The notes under the pieces: model-generated | Seen by the model: the letters and a program-made list of their open reading frames with translations, nothing else | The model's database searches: none | Told to the model about the DNA's origin: nothing | Shown: positions 24,532 to 32,542 of the stretch, piece after piece | Layout: each line of letters opens with the position of its first letter | Position numbering within the stretch: position 1 is the first letter of the stretch | Origin: Candidatus Pacearchaeota archaeon | GTDB taxonomy: Archaea > Nanoarchaeota > Nanoarchaeia > Pacearchaeales > GW2011-AR1 | Assembly: GCA_002690445.1 (NCBI GenBank) | Contig: NZER01000091.1 | Coordinates: forward strand, 1 to 48,682 | DNA: 48,682 nucleotides | Direction of reading: 5' to 3' | Position numbers and translations under genes: made by a program

Positions 24532-24935
24532 GTTTTTTTCCCCTCCTGTCGAACGACGAGTTTGGGCCGGGCAGGACGGGTGGCGACCATAAACACGACC
24601 GCTAGGACAACCACGCCGACGACGCCGATGAGGGCGCGGTTTCTGCGAGCCCCCGTGATGGTCTTGAGCGCGGCGAGCTGCGCCTGCAGGGAGGCCGAGC
24701 GGCCTTCATCCCTTCGTCGCCTCGAGGATTCGCGTCGGGCGCTGCGCCTGGCTCTGCGAGATTCGGCCTTCTGCTCCCGAAGCATCTGCTTCTGAAACTT
24801 GCCTTTTGAAATGAGTTCGCCGACCTGGATTCCGAGCTGCGCGATCTGCGCTCCCGCACCAACGATATCGGAGCCGCCTCCGGCCTCGTCGTCGCCCCAT
24901 TGGGCACCCCAGGTGTTTGCCTGTCCCCATTCCAC
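24528..24935 (-). CDS. Small C-terminally membrane-anchored protein
   Basis: 135 aa, GTG start behind GAGGGGG. The N-terminus MEWGQANTWGAQWGDDEAGG is rich in WG motifs. An Arg/Ser-rich helix (about 50-80) and a membrane helix at about 98-117 follow, with a basic tail. ATGA-coupled to the next gene. Candidate virion membrane protein. Confidence 0.8.
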   Translation of the reverse strand: MEWGQANTWGAQWGDDEAGGGSDIVGAGAQIAQLGIQVGELISKGKFQKQMLREQKAESRRARRSARRESSRRRRDEGRSASLQAQLAALKTITGARRNRALIGVVGVVVLAVVFMVATRPARPKLVVRQEGKKT

Positions 24936-24945
24936 GGTCGCCCCC

Positions 24946-25779
24946 TCACCGCTTTTTCATCAGAGAGACGAGAAGCAGCAGACCCACGACTCCAGCTCCG
25001 ATAAAGAGCGCCGTTTTTGGGAAGCCTCCTGGTGCGACCATCCCTGCGCCCGGAGGCCCGACGTCGAGGTCGGGCTCGTCGGCGTCGCCTCCCCCCTTGA
25101 AAATACGCACGAGGTCGAGCCCGATACCGCCTCCGACCTTGGCGAGCTTCGCCCAATCCGAGGCGGTGGCGCCGGGACTAAACGGGCCGTGGTCGGCCAG
25201 GACTTCCCCGTGGATGGCGCTCCAGTACCGATCCCCCTTGCAGACCCGCTCTCCGGCTCTTTTGCCTCGCCGGGCTTTGCGGGGAGCTTTGAGAACCGTG
25301 TAGCAGTTGGTCCCGTCTTGCTTGAAGACGTACCCGCCATCTCCGCGGACCACCCGGTACTGGGACGCCTTCCGAGCCGACTGCGCCTTGGCTCTTTTCG
25401 CTTGTCGTTTTTTGCGCGCCGTTGCCCGTCGGGCCTTCCCCGGTTCCCGGAACGCCTGGCGTCTTTCTTTCGCTGCTTCTCTTTTCGCTTCGCGTTCTTC
25501 CCTGCTCCCCTTGAGGAATAACGAGGCGGTCCCTTCCTCCCCGTCTTGCTCGGCTTCCCATGCCCGGGGCTTGAAAATGCGTTGAAAGATATTGGCCCCA
25601 TACGGGCCCCCCCATCCGGCGACCCCGGACTGATGCCCGTACCATGCCGCTTGGGTAGCCGTGGTTCCGTATCCGTAGCTGGTAGGGGGAGCGGCAGCGT
25701 CGAGGTCGCCGTACGGGCAGCAGGCGGCCCCGGCCATCTCACCGTATGGATTGAAGCTCGACAGCGATCCAAAGCTCAT
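24946..25779 (-). CDS. Basic-core protein with C-terminal membrane helix, 277 aa
   Basis: ATG 25779 overlaps the upstream stop as ATGA and follows AAGGGG. The N-terminus is Tyr/Gly/Ala-rich with GVAGWGGPYG. Residues about 90-135 form a long Lys/Arg/Glu/Ala helix. A small folded unit follows (about 140-200, YRVVRGDGGYVFKQDG). The C-terminus has an acidic patch and a membrane helix (about 257-273) ending KKR. Unknown family; same architecture as its neighbours. Confidence 0.8.
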   Translation of the reverse strand: MSFGSLSSFNPYGEMAGAACCPYGDLDAAAPPTSYGYGTTATQAAWYGHQSGVAGWGGPYGANIFQRIFKPRAWEAEQDGEEGTASLFLKGSREEREAKREAAKERRQAFREPGKARRATARKKRQAKRAKAQSARKASQYRVVRGDGGYVFKQDGTNCYTVLKAPRKARRGKRAGERVCKGDRYWSAIHGEVLADHGPFSPGATASDWAKLAKVGGGIGLDLVRIFKGGGDADEPDLDVGPPGAGMVAPGGFPKTALFIGAGVVGLLLLVSLMKKR

Positions 25780-26417
25780 TTTTTCCCCTTACGTGTGGCC
25801 TGTACCGCGACGACCAGGGACGCAGCTCCGAGCGCCAGGCCCGCCCAGGTCACCCATGGCGGAATGCGGCCCTTGTCGCCTGCGATTCCCGGCATATCCC
25901 GAACGGCCTGTTTCTTTCCTTTCGTCACGTCTCGCAGGCGCATCTTCAACGCCGCGATCTTCACCCGCAGCTGCTTGGACCGCCGCCTCTGGCGTTTCGC
26001 TCGAGCGGAAGCGAGCGCCGTCTCGAGCTTTGCGATCCGGCGCGCTAGGTCGTCTTCGCCCATTCCGCGAGTGGCAATGACTTCGATGGCGGCCTCGGAC
26101 ACGGGGACCCCTTCCCTCACGGAAATGGCCGCAGCGGTGTCCAGGCCGGCTTTTCTTCCGGTCTGCCGGAGGGTCTTGAGGACGTCGGAAATCGCCAGCA
26201 CCGGGGACCGGCGCGATTCGTAGATAACTTCAGTCGTTCGCCCGTAGTGGTTCGACGCGACCACGTCGGCGCCATAGCCCAGGTCCTCTCCGACGAGGGC
26301 CGGCTGTCCGGCGGCCATGCGCAAGGGGCCCATTACGCCGACGGCGCTATACGGGGACGTCACCTCGCCAAGGGGATGAGTGAGCCCTGAAATCGACGGT
26401 ACTCCGGTCCACCTCAT
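25776..26417 (-). CDS. Coiled-coil, C-terminally membrane-anchored protein, 213 aa
   Basis: ATG 26417 is ATGA-coupled to the gene upstream and preceded by GGGGCGG. The folded N-terminal half has no known motif. A Lys/Arg-rich coiled coil (about 125-165) precedes a membrane helix at about 187-204 and a basic tail KGKK. Candidate virion membrane protein. Confidence 0.8.
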   Translation of the reverse strand: MRWTGVPSISGLTHPLGEVTSPYSAVGVMGPLRMAAGQPALVGEDLGYGADVVASNHYGRTTEVIYESRRSPVLAISDVLKTLRQTGRKAGLDTAAAISVREGVPVSEAAIEVIATRGMGEDDLARRIAKLETALASARAKRQRRRSKQLRVKIAALKMRLRDVTKGKKQAVRDMPGIAGDKGRIPPWVTWAGLALGAASLVVAVQATRKGKK

Positions 26418-26683
26418 GCCGCCCCTCGCCGTTGAAGTTCGCTGGCGAGAGCGAAAGCCACGCCGCCCAGGAATTCAGCCCCGGCCGCCCGTGAGAGCGG
26501 GTCGAGAATCGTCACGCCCCGGACCATCGGGTTCCAGTCCTCGAGCTGCCCGTTAATGAACATGACGACGGCAGGGCGTCGACAATCGGGGGGGACCTTT
26601 TCAAGCTCTGCGAACCGGTCCATTCCCCCCTTCAACACCGAAAGGAGCTTCGCGCCCAGGGGAAGCAGCTCGCTGGTACGCAT
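26414..26683 (-). CDS. Small hypothetical protein, 89 aa
   Basis: Begins behind a near-perfect site, AGGAGG. No membrane helix or known motif. Reads as a compact helical protein ending ALASELQRRGAA. It lies between the GWGD protein upstream and the coiled-coil protein downstream and is coupled to the latter. Function not recognised. Confidence 0.75.
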   Translation of the reverse strand: MRTSELLPLGAKLLSVLKGGMDRFAELEKVPPDCRRPAVVMFINGQLEDWNPMVRGVTILDPLSRAAGAEFLGGVAFALASELQRRGAA

Positions 26684-26690
26684 GATCCTC

Positions 26691-28622
26691 CTAGGCGAAC
26701 GCGGAGGACGTGGATGTTTTCTTAGGTGCCTTCTTACCCTTCTTTCGTTTGGACAGGAGCCAGATTCCCCCAGCCGCCGCGGCGAGTACCAGGGCGATCT
26801 TCATGGTGCCCCCGCTCTCTTCCGCGGCTCCTTCCGCGTCTTCCTCGTGCTCCACCGAACGGTCGGCCATCGCCTCGGATGCCCGCGCGGCCTGTTGTGC
26901 TCGAGCTGCGTAGGTGTAGGTGTGGGAAGCGCGGAGGCCCCTCCCTGTTGCGGGAGTATAACGAGGGATTCGCGGCATCGGCGCCGGCCGGTAGGGCGCC
27001 ACCTGGGGCACTATCGGGGCGAACGACACAGGCGGCTGCGGAGCGCGAATGTAGGGCGCCACCGGGGGAGTGATCGGCCGGTAGGGAGCCACCCTCGGAC
27101 GGGTGGGCATGTAGCGGCGCGGTGCGCCTCTGGCCATCCCTCGTCGCCGCCGGTTCCACAGCTTCCATCGCCGGACCTTGGGGAGCCTCGGCCGGAAGCC
27201 AGCGGGGGGCTCGGTCCAGCCTTTGGCCTGCTTGCGGACGAGCCAGCGAGCCCGACGGGCGGCCGTTCTGCGTTGGTAGGTCCGACGACGGGCGACCCCC
27301 ACGATGCCCGGAGCGGCCGGGCGCGGTACGCCCGCTCGCGTGCGCGCCGCTGCTCGGACGCGCATGACCTTCGCTAGTCTCCTGTGGCGTCTGGTGAGGG
27401 GACGTCCTCTGGAAATCTTCCTCCGTATCTGCCGTCGGCCCTTCATCTTGAGGTTGACGATCTTGCGGTCTATCCGGGCGAGTCGGTTTCGGAGCTTGAT
27501 GGGGTTCCCAGCTCCGGCCTTCAACTTCAGCCTGAGACGCCTCCGCTTGGCCTTGAGCCGCGAGAGGTTTTGGGCAGAAGCGACAGCGCCGTATCCGTCC
27601 ATATCTCCCCATCCCTGCAGGACGTGTACGTCACCCTCGAGGCCGGGATCGCGAATCGACCGGATTCCGGCCGCCCTGACGGACGGGATGGTTCCCCGCT
27701 CGAGGGCGCCCCATCCGTCGAATCCGCTCCACCCGTCGAAATCGGTACGCCAGTCGAGAACGCGCCCGCGTTGGAGCGCGCCCCACCCGTCAACGTCTTC
27801 CTCTTCGTCGCCTGGGCGTCCTCGGATTTGGGCGGTCGCAAGGTGGGCGCGCATGGAGGCGGGGGGAGCGGTGCGCCGCAGGGACACGACCGGGGCGTCA
27901 CGAGCCCCAGGCTCCGAAGCGAGAGGCGGACGCCGCGGGCGGCGTCGCACCCAGCGGATTCCTCGACGACGCGGGCCAATGCGCCCCTCGTCATCGTCTT
28001 CGTCTTCATCCTCGTCAGCTGGCTCGTATTGCTCCACGGCTGAGACGATGGGCCGATAGGGCAATGGCGGCTGTTCCAGCGGTTCGTAGTCTTCCTCTGG
28101 CTCCGAACTCGGCTCGTAGGTCGAAATCTCGGGAGCAATCGGTGCGTAGTCCTGGATCGAGGTACCGACTCGGGTGTAGGCCTTGGCCCGTCGCCTCCGA
28201 GGCCGGATCGGCTGGATCTTGTGGAGCCTCCGCAGCCGCATCCTACGCCCGAAAATTGTCTTTTTGCCCTTTGCCCTCTGTCTCCGCGCCTTCCGCTTGA
28301 TCTTCAACAATCTCTTGTTGATTTTTGCGATCTGTCTTTTCAGAGACTTGCGAGACCAGGGGCCTCTCTTCTTTGTCCGGTACTTGAGTTTCTGCTTGAG
28401 CCGGTACCGCCGGGACTTCAGTCGGGCGACATTCTTTGCAGTCGCGACGACGCCGTATCCTTCGTCAGTGTCTCCCCACCCGTCCAGGAGCTCCAGTTCC
28501 CCGAACCCGGACCACGGGTCGAATTCGTCGGGCGCCGGCACGACGTCGTATGCCATATCCCCCCACCCGCTCATCCCGTTCAGGTCGATTGGCTCAAGGT
28601 CGTACTGGTAGTCTCCAAACAC
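26691..28622 (-). CDS. 643-aa GWGD protein with internal duplication, Pro repeats and membrane anchor
   Basis: I choose GTG 28622 (behind AAGGGG), giving MFGDYQYDLEP; an in-frame extension to 28934 overlaps the zincin gene. Two copies of one unit are visible: LDGWGDTDEGYGVVATAKN plus a basic coil (47-135), and LQGWGDMDGYGAVASAQN plus a basic coil (335-420). Between them lies an acidic Asp/Glu run (200-212) and three further GWG motifs (277-305). Residues 508-550 contain Pro repeats (VAPYRPI). The membrane helix is at 607-623, followed by KRKKGKK. Probably a large virion membrane protein. Confidence 0.85.
   Translation of the reverse strand: MFGDYQYDLEPIDLNGMSGWGDMAYDVVPAPDEFDPWSGFGELELLDGWGDTDEGYGVVATAKNVARLKSRRYRLKQKLKYRTKKRGPWSRKSLKRQIAKINKRLLKIKRKARRQRAKGKKTIFGRRMRLRRLHKIQPIRPRRRRAKAYTRVGTSIQDYAPIAPEISTYEPSSEPEEDYEPLEQPPLPYRPIVSAVEQYEPADEDEDEDDDEGRIGPRRRGIRWVRRRPRRPPLASEPGARDAPVVSLRRTAPPASMRAHLATAQIRGRPGDEEEDVDGWGALQRGRVLDWRTDFDGWSGFDGWGALERGTIPSVRAAGIRSIRDPGLEGDVHVLQGWGDMDGYGAVASAQNLSRLKAKRRRLRLKLKAGAGNPIKLRNRLARIDRKIVNLKMKGRRQIRRKISRGRPLTRRHRRLAKVMRVRAAARTRAGVPRPAAPGIVGVARRRTYQRRTAARRARWLVRKQAKGWTEPPAGFRPRLPKVRRWKLWNRRRRGMARGAPRRYMPTRPRVAPYRPITPPVAPYIRAPQPPVSFAPIVPQVAPYRPAPMPRIPRYTPATGRGLRASHTYTYAARAQQAARASEAMADRSVEHEEDAEGAAEESGGTMKIALVLAAAAGGIWLLSKRKKGKKAPKKTSTSSAFA
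27653..27717. repeat. Dispersed repeat, copy inside the 643-aa protein gene
   Basis: About 65 bp highly similar to 921-985, coding WGALERGTIPSVRAAGIRSI here and WGALERGTVPSIRAAGIRSV there. It includes an identical 17-bp core. Confidence 0.85.
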
Positions 28623-28692
28623 GTTCAGCCCCTTGGGGCCAGCTCCGACACTTGGGAAGCATACCGCGCCCGATTTGGCGATGCAAAGGCCT

Positions 28693-29103
28693 CTACCGAT
28701 GAAGGTGGCCGGGACGGGGCCCGCCGTCGGTCCTCGTTGTCTGGACGTCGAATTCATCGTAGGTGAGCGGGCTCCCCCACACCCGAAGGGCGATCTCATC
28801 GGCTCGAGCTTCCGCCCCTTCCGCTCCCGGAACGGCCGGGGCGAAAATATAATCGACCGCGTGCCCCAGCTCATGGCGCATGATGGCTCGGAGGCGGTGG
28901 TCCGGCTCGGCCTCGAGGCGCGGAGAGAGACCAACCCTTTCGTCGTCGTCGTCGAAGAAACCGAATTCTCGGCCCGAAATCCCCGCGTCGATAGTGACGT
29001 AGGCGCTCAGTCGAGAGCTGAGACCGGGAAATGCGTCCTCGGCCTGCTGAAGCTCCTGGGCCCATCCCCGGGAAATCCTGGGGTAGGTCTCAGGACAGAT
29101 CAC
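28693..29103 (-). CDS. Small zincin metallopeptidase
   Basis: 136 aa. GTG 29103 overlaps the upstream stop as GTGA; an in-frame ATG at 29145 would lie within the previous gene. The motif MRHELGHAVDYIF is a classical HExxH zinc site with catalytic Glu. EARADEIAL about 18 residues later could supply the third ligand, as in gluzincins. No signal peptide or membrane helix. It could process viral proteins (for example the NP-linked giants or capsid precursors) or a host protein; the target is unknown. Confidence 0.8.
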   Translation of the reverse strand: MICPETYPRISRGWAQELQQAEDAFPGLSSRLSAYVTIDAGISGREFGFFDDDDERVGLSPRLEAEPDHRLRAIMRHELGHAVDYIFAPAVPGAEGAEARADEIALRVWGSPLTYDEFDVQTTRTDGGPRPGHLHR

Positions 29104-29459
29104 ACGCAGAGCCCAGCTAGCTCCGCAGCTGCGGCGTAAACCCAACGAAACTGCACGAGGGGCTCTCCGCGGTCTGCGGCCTTGTAGGCCTCTCGCCAGA
29201 TTTGAGCCTCGGTGGCGTCCATTCGGACGCCCCCTACGTTGAAGTGAGCACCGAGCTGTTTCTCGCTCAGACGGACCAAAACCTCCGCGCCCCCCTCCAG
29301 GGCCTTGAGGATTCGGCTATCCCGCGCTCGAGCTGCGCGCATTCCGGCCTCTGCGGTCCCTAAGCGTCGTTCCTTTTGCAGCTGGAACGCACGCCCGTAG
29401 GCGCGTTCGACCGTTCGGTCGTTGATCCATTCGGGCAGTTCGACCCCGGCCGCGCCCAC
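29100..29459 (-). CDS. Hypothetical helical protein, 119 aa
   Basis: GTG 29459 overlaps the upstream stop (TAGTG). Ala/Arg-rich helices; VELPEWINDRTVERAYGRAF at the start, and EAQIWREAYKAADRG near the end. No known family. Coupled to the zincin gene downstream by a GTGA overlap, so the two may act together. Confidence 0.75.
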   Translation of the reverse strand: MGAAGVELPEWINDRTVERAYGRAFQLQKERRLGTAEAGMRAARARDSRILKALEGGAEVLVRLSEKQLGAHFNVGGVRMDATEAQIWREAYKAADRGEPLVQFRWVYAAAAELAGLCV

Positions 29460-29800
29460 TAGGGAGTGGCCGTGGGGTTGCCAATGTATACGGCGAGATT
29501 TTCGGCGTTCCCCCCACCCTTCACGTTGATGGCTCGGAGGCCTTCCGCAGCTGTGACGACCGTCTGGGCGTCGTTGAGGGTCCCGACGCGCACGACGACT
29601 TCATCGGCCACGTTTTCAACGAGGGCATCGGTGAGCGCGATGTTGTTGCCATCTGCCCCCGTCAGGGTGTTTCCGGCCGCTCCCGCACCACCTGTTTTGA
29701 TGGTCCCAAAATAGTTGACGCTGATCCCGTGGAGGATCGTGAGGTCGGTGGAAACGGTTGCGTCGGTACTTCTGATCACGTAGGCGCGAACTTTTGCCAT
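29459..29800 (-). CDS. Beta-rich structural-type protein, paralogue 1
   Basis: 113 aa behind the site AGGAGG. Closely related to the next gene upstream (29810-30157): both contain DLTILHG, a KTGGAGxAxxT segment, VVVRVGT/TVVRAGT and end in PTATP. Wholly beta-rich with Gly/Ala/Thr/Asn turns. Probably an assembly subunit such as a capsid or spike component; no family recognised. Confidence 0.8.
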   Translation of the reverse strand: MAKVRAYVIRSTDATVSTDLTILHGISVNYFGTIKTGGAGAAGNTLTGADGNNIALTDALVENVADEVVVRVGTLNDAQTVVTAAEGLRAINVKGGGNAENLAVYIGNPTATP

Positions 29801-29809
29801 TTCGGCCTC

Positions 29810-30157
29810 CTATGGGGTTGCGGTCGGCACGCCGATACAGGTGAGGACACCACCGAAAACGCCAGCGTTTCCGTTGTTGCACGTCGCGCGAAGGCCCTGG
29901 GCGGCCGTCACTATATAGGTAGCGTCGTCAATCGTTCCGGCCCGCACCACAGTCTGGTCGGGCTGGTTGGCGTCCATGGCGTTGGTGATCGCGTTCGCGC
30001 CGCTGGAAAGGGTGACGGTATCCGCCGCGCCGCCAGCTCCGCCGGTCTTCACGAACCAGGCGTCGTATACGGTGAGCCCGTGGAGAATCGTCAGGTCCAC
30101 GTTGAATGCCCCAGCGGTATTTGGGATGGTGATGCTGTACTCGCGGACTTGGGACAT
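29810..30157 (-). CDS. Beta-rich structural-type protein, paralogue 2
   Basis: 115 aa behind AGGAG. Tandem paralogue of 29459-29800 with the same strand pattern and the same last five residues (PTATP), but clearly diverged, so the duplication is old or under diversifying pressure. Two genes of matching size suggest heteromer-forming subunits. Confidence 0.8.
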   Translation of the reverse strand: MSQVREYSITIPNTAGAFNVDLTILHGLTVYDAWFVKTGGAGGAADTVTLSSGANAITNAMDANQPDQTVVRAGTIDDATYIVTAAQGLRATCNNGNAGVFGGVLTCIGVPTATP

Positions 30158-30213
30158 TGCTGCTCCTGGTGAAAGCGGGGTATCTCAGAGGTAGTCTAAT
30201 TGGTCGGGATTCG

Positions 30214-30504
30214 TCAAGTCGAACGAACCAGGAATCTCCGGCCGCGTGCGAGCGCGAGCCGCGCCTTGGCGAAGGCCGAGATGAGCGCCGCGGAGCTCAG
30301 GCCCGTCGGCTGTTCCTCGGCCCCCAGGAGGTCGCAGATAACCCGGCCCTGCCAAAACGCGACATCCTCGATACTCAGTACCACCTCGCTTCGGTTGCGC
30401 GCGCGCACGTCAGCCTCGAGACCGGCCGTAGCCTGCCTCAGACGCACGATCCAGGGGTGGAGCTTCCTGGCGTGGCGCCGCGGGATGAAGCCCCAACCCA
30501 TCAT
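30214..30504 (-). CDS. Hypothetical helical protein, 96 aa
   Basis: ATGA overlap with the upstream gene fixes the start (MMGWGFIPRR, containing a GWG motif). Arg/Ala-rich helices without membrane segment or known domain. A 56-bp gap follows before the paralogue pair. Confidence 0.7.
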   Translation of the reverse strand: MMGWGFIPRRHARKLHPWIVRLRQATAGLEADVRARNRSEVVLSIEDVAFWQGRVICDLLGAEEQPTGLSSAALISAFAKARLALARGRRFLVRST

Positions 30505-30821
30505 CCGAACCTAAACAGCTTGTAGCCGCGTTTCCGCTTGCGGCCTCCGAGGCCCCAGCGTTTCTGGATATTCCGCTTGCGCTCTCGGGCGCCCGCGATC
30601 TTCCTTTTGTTGTTGGCGATCTTGTGGATGTTCGGGCTCTGCATTCCGCCCCGCATCGTACTCAGGAATCCGCGGCCGGTTCCCATATGCTTGACGAGCT
30701 GTCTCTGTTCCCGCTTCTTCATTCTGATGTAGTGGTTGATTTTCCTTACTCGCTTCCGAGCCTGGCGCTTGGAGAAGATGCCGTAATATCGGCCCGTAAG
30801 GCTGATTCCGTATTCGTTCAC
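30501..30821 (-). CDS. Very basic small protein, 106 aa
   Basis: GTG 30821 behind GGAGGA gives MNEYGISLTG; an in-frame ATG at 30896 lacks a site. Residues about 20-106 are dominated by Lys, Arg and Gln (KKREQRQLVKHMG, ERKRNIQKRWG, GRKRKRGYK). No membrane helix. Possibly a nucleic-acid-condensing or internal virion protein; inference from charge only. Confidence 0.75.
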   Translation of the reverse strand: MNEYGISLTGRYYGIFSKRQARKRVRKINHYIRMKKREQRQLVKHMGTGRGFLSTMRGGMQSPNIHKIANNKRKIAGARERKRNIQKRWGLGGRKRKRGYKLFRFG

Positions 30822-30834
30822 GGGTTCCTCCACC

Positions 30835-30915
30835 TCATACGGCCGCCCTTCCCCTTCGACGGACCAGGAACAATAAGAGCACCAGGCCGACGGCACTCCC
30901 GATTGTCCAGGGCAC
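30835..30915 (-). CDS. Possible 26-aa single-helix membrane peptide
   Basis: GTG 30915, preceded by GGAGGG, reads MPWTIGSAVGLVLLLFLVRR and then a basic end. That is a clean membrane helix of about 16 residues with positive-inside flank, in the same frame as the upstream anchored protein. A competing 63-codon frame (30818-31009, GTG start, ending WRNP and GTGA-coupled to the next gene) overlaps it. Only one may be real. Confidence 0.4.
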   Translation of the reverse strand: MPWTIGSAVGLVLLLFLVRRRGRAAV

Positions 30916-31011
30916 CCACCCTCCGGGAAGCCTCGGAAGCGAGGATAGCGCCCGAACGCCAGTTGTTCCGGCCCGGCGCCTTCCGAAGGTTGGAGGGTGC
31001 CGCGGCCACTG

Positions 31012-31938
31012 CTACTTCCGCACGAGTCGTGCCAGGACTACTCCGCTAATGAGAGCGGGAATCGTCGCGACGGCGATCTGGCTCCAGTCGAGGCCGGCGA
31101 TAAACCCCCGAATTCGATTCTGCCGGCGCTGGACCTTCTCCTTGGCGTCGATCCCCTTTTCCTGAATGACCTGGGCCACCATCTTTTCACGCCCACTGAG
31201 AGGGAACGGTTCCGGCGGAGGCTTCGGGGGCGAGTAGGGGGGGGGAGGGGGCCGCGCGATATCGAGAATGCCCAGCTCGCCAAACTCGGGGAAGGCTGGG
31301 ACCCCGGGGGCTCCAGCGATTCGGGGGTATAGGTGGGCCCGGGTGACGTCCCACCCAAGCGGAGCGCCAGCGAGAGTGCCCTCGGCCGCCTCCCAATGAG
31401 TCGGCCGGAAGGGCGGCCACCCAATCATCACGTATACGTGGGCCCACTTCACGTTTCCGGGTTCCCGGGTCCCCTCGACCCAGCGGACCATTTTGCCGGT
31501 CCGGCGGTTGCGGCCGGACAATGTCAGCTTGACGTCGAGCCGGATGCTGGTTGCTAAACTTCCGATCAAGAGCGCGATATCGTCGCAGTCACCCGACATC
31601 ACTTTGGGATCAGTGGTATAGCCGGGCGCCTGGATCAGTTCCGACGGTTCGTTCGCATAGAAAATGGAGGTTTGGACCCATTGTAACAGGGCTTTCGCCT
31701 GGCCCTGGTAGTCCCTGGGCTTCACCCCTGCGCGTCGGACAATGTTGATAGCGAGGTTCCGAATCCGGGGGTCGCGTCCGAACCTGAGCATCAGCCGGCG
31801 GAGGTAGGCGACCCGGGACCGGTCGCTCATCGTTTTCCAATCGGGAAGATGGTAGATCTTCCGGCCGCCGGGAAGCGCAGGGCCGTATTTCAGATGATCG
31901 ACACGTTGGATTCTGCCGCGGGCGGGACGGAGTGGCAT
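31012..31938 (-). CDS. Transglutaminase-like cysteine protease with C-terminal membrane anchor
   Basis: 308 aa. The core SGDCDDIALLIGSL (C118), KWAHVYVMI (H167) and GWDV (D197) give the Cys-His-Asp order of the transglutaminase-like superfamily. A Pro-rich linker (229-248) and a helical stalk (250-282) lead to a membrane helix at 286-305 ending VRK. The family includes bacterial and phage proteases or amidases. The anchor suggests it works at a membrane, such as the virion membrane or host envelope. The motif GVPAFPEFGELGI resembles short motifs in the coat candidates. Confidence 0.8.
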   Translation of the reverse strand: MPLRPARGRIQRVDHLKYGPALPGGRKIYHLPDWKTMSDRSRVAYLRRLMLRFGRDPRIRNLAINIVRRAGVKPRDYQGQAKALLQWVQTSIFYANEPSELIQAPGYTTDPKVMSGDCDDIALLIGSLATSIRLDVKLTLSGRNRRTGKMVRWVEGTREPGNVKWAHVYVMIGWPPFRPTHWEAAEGTLAGAPLGWDVTRAHLYPRIAGAPGVPAFPEFGELGILDIARPPPPPYSPPKPPPEPFPLSGREKMVAQVIQEKGIDAKEKVQRRQNRIRGFIAGLDWSQIAVATIPALISGVVLARLVRK

Positions 31939-31982
31939 GGTGCAAGACTACTCCGGTGCCGCGCCCCGGTCCAGCGCCAGGC

Positions 31983-32528
31983 TTATCCCGTGGCGGCCTT
32001 CTTCGTTTTCTCCGTCTTGGCCTGGGGGGGGACCACGGGGGGCATTTCCGCCGGCTCCGCTCCGTCCTCGACTTCATCCTCAAATTCCTCGTCGTCGTCT
32101 TCAAACTCCGACCTGATTTCGTTGGCCTGTGCGGCGTGCTCCTGGGCCAGCTCGGGGTCGAGCCGGCGCATCAGCTCCGCGAGATAATCCGGGTGGACCC
32201 ACATCTCGACTTCGTTCGCGAGAAACGGCGCGACCGATAGCATCGGAATCATCTGTTGACGGAGGGCGAACATCGCAGCTGTTCGTTTGCCCTTGTCCTT
32301 CTCGTCTTTGAGTTCCTCCATAAGGGCCTTCGCCGTGGATTGAAAGACCCACTGCGCCTGTTGGAATTCGGGGTTCGCCATCCGAGTGCGAATGAGGACC
32401 TGAGACCAACCCACCGGGCAATCGTCGAGCGGGTCGTGCTCATCCAGCGAATCGACTTCCTCGATTCCTTCGGCAGCTACCCCGGAGATGTCGCATTCGT
32501 ACTGTGTGGCGCTTCGTTGGATTCCCAT
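31983..32528 (-). CDS. Hypothetical protein with acidic C-terminus, 181 aa
   Basis: ATG 32528 behind GAGGACAG; a longer frame to 32762 overlaps the previous gene. N-terminal half with three cysteines, helical middle (FQQAQWVFQSTAKALMEELK), then an Asp/Glu run (about 145-160) and a Pro/Lys tail. The pattern recalls phage tail-assembly or scaffold chaperones, but no family is recognised. Confidence 0.75.
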   Translation of the reverse strand: MGIQRSATQYECDISGVAAEGIEEVDSLDEHDPLDDCPVGWSQVLIRTRMANPEFQQAQWVFQSTAKALMEELKDEKDKGKRTAAMFALRQQMIPMLSVAPFLANEVEMWVHPDYLAELMRRLDPELAQEHAAQANEIRSEFEDDDEEFEDEVEDGAEPAEMPPVVPPQAKTEKTKKAATG

Positions 32529-32542
32529 TTTTCTGTCCTCGT

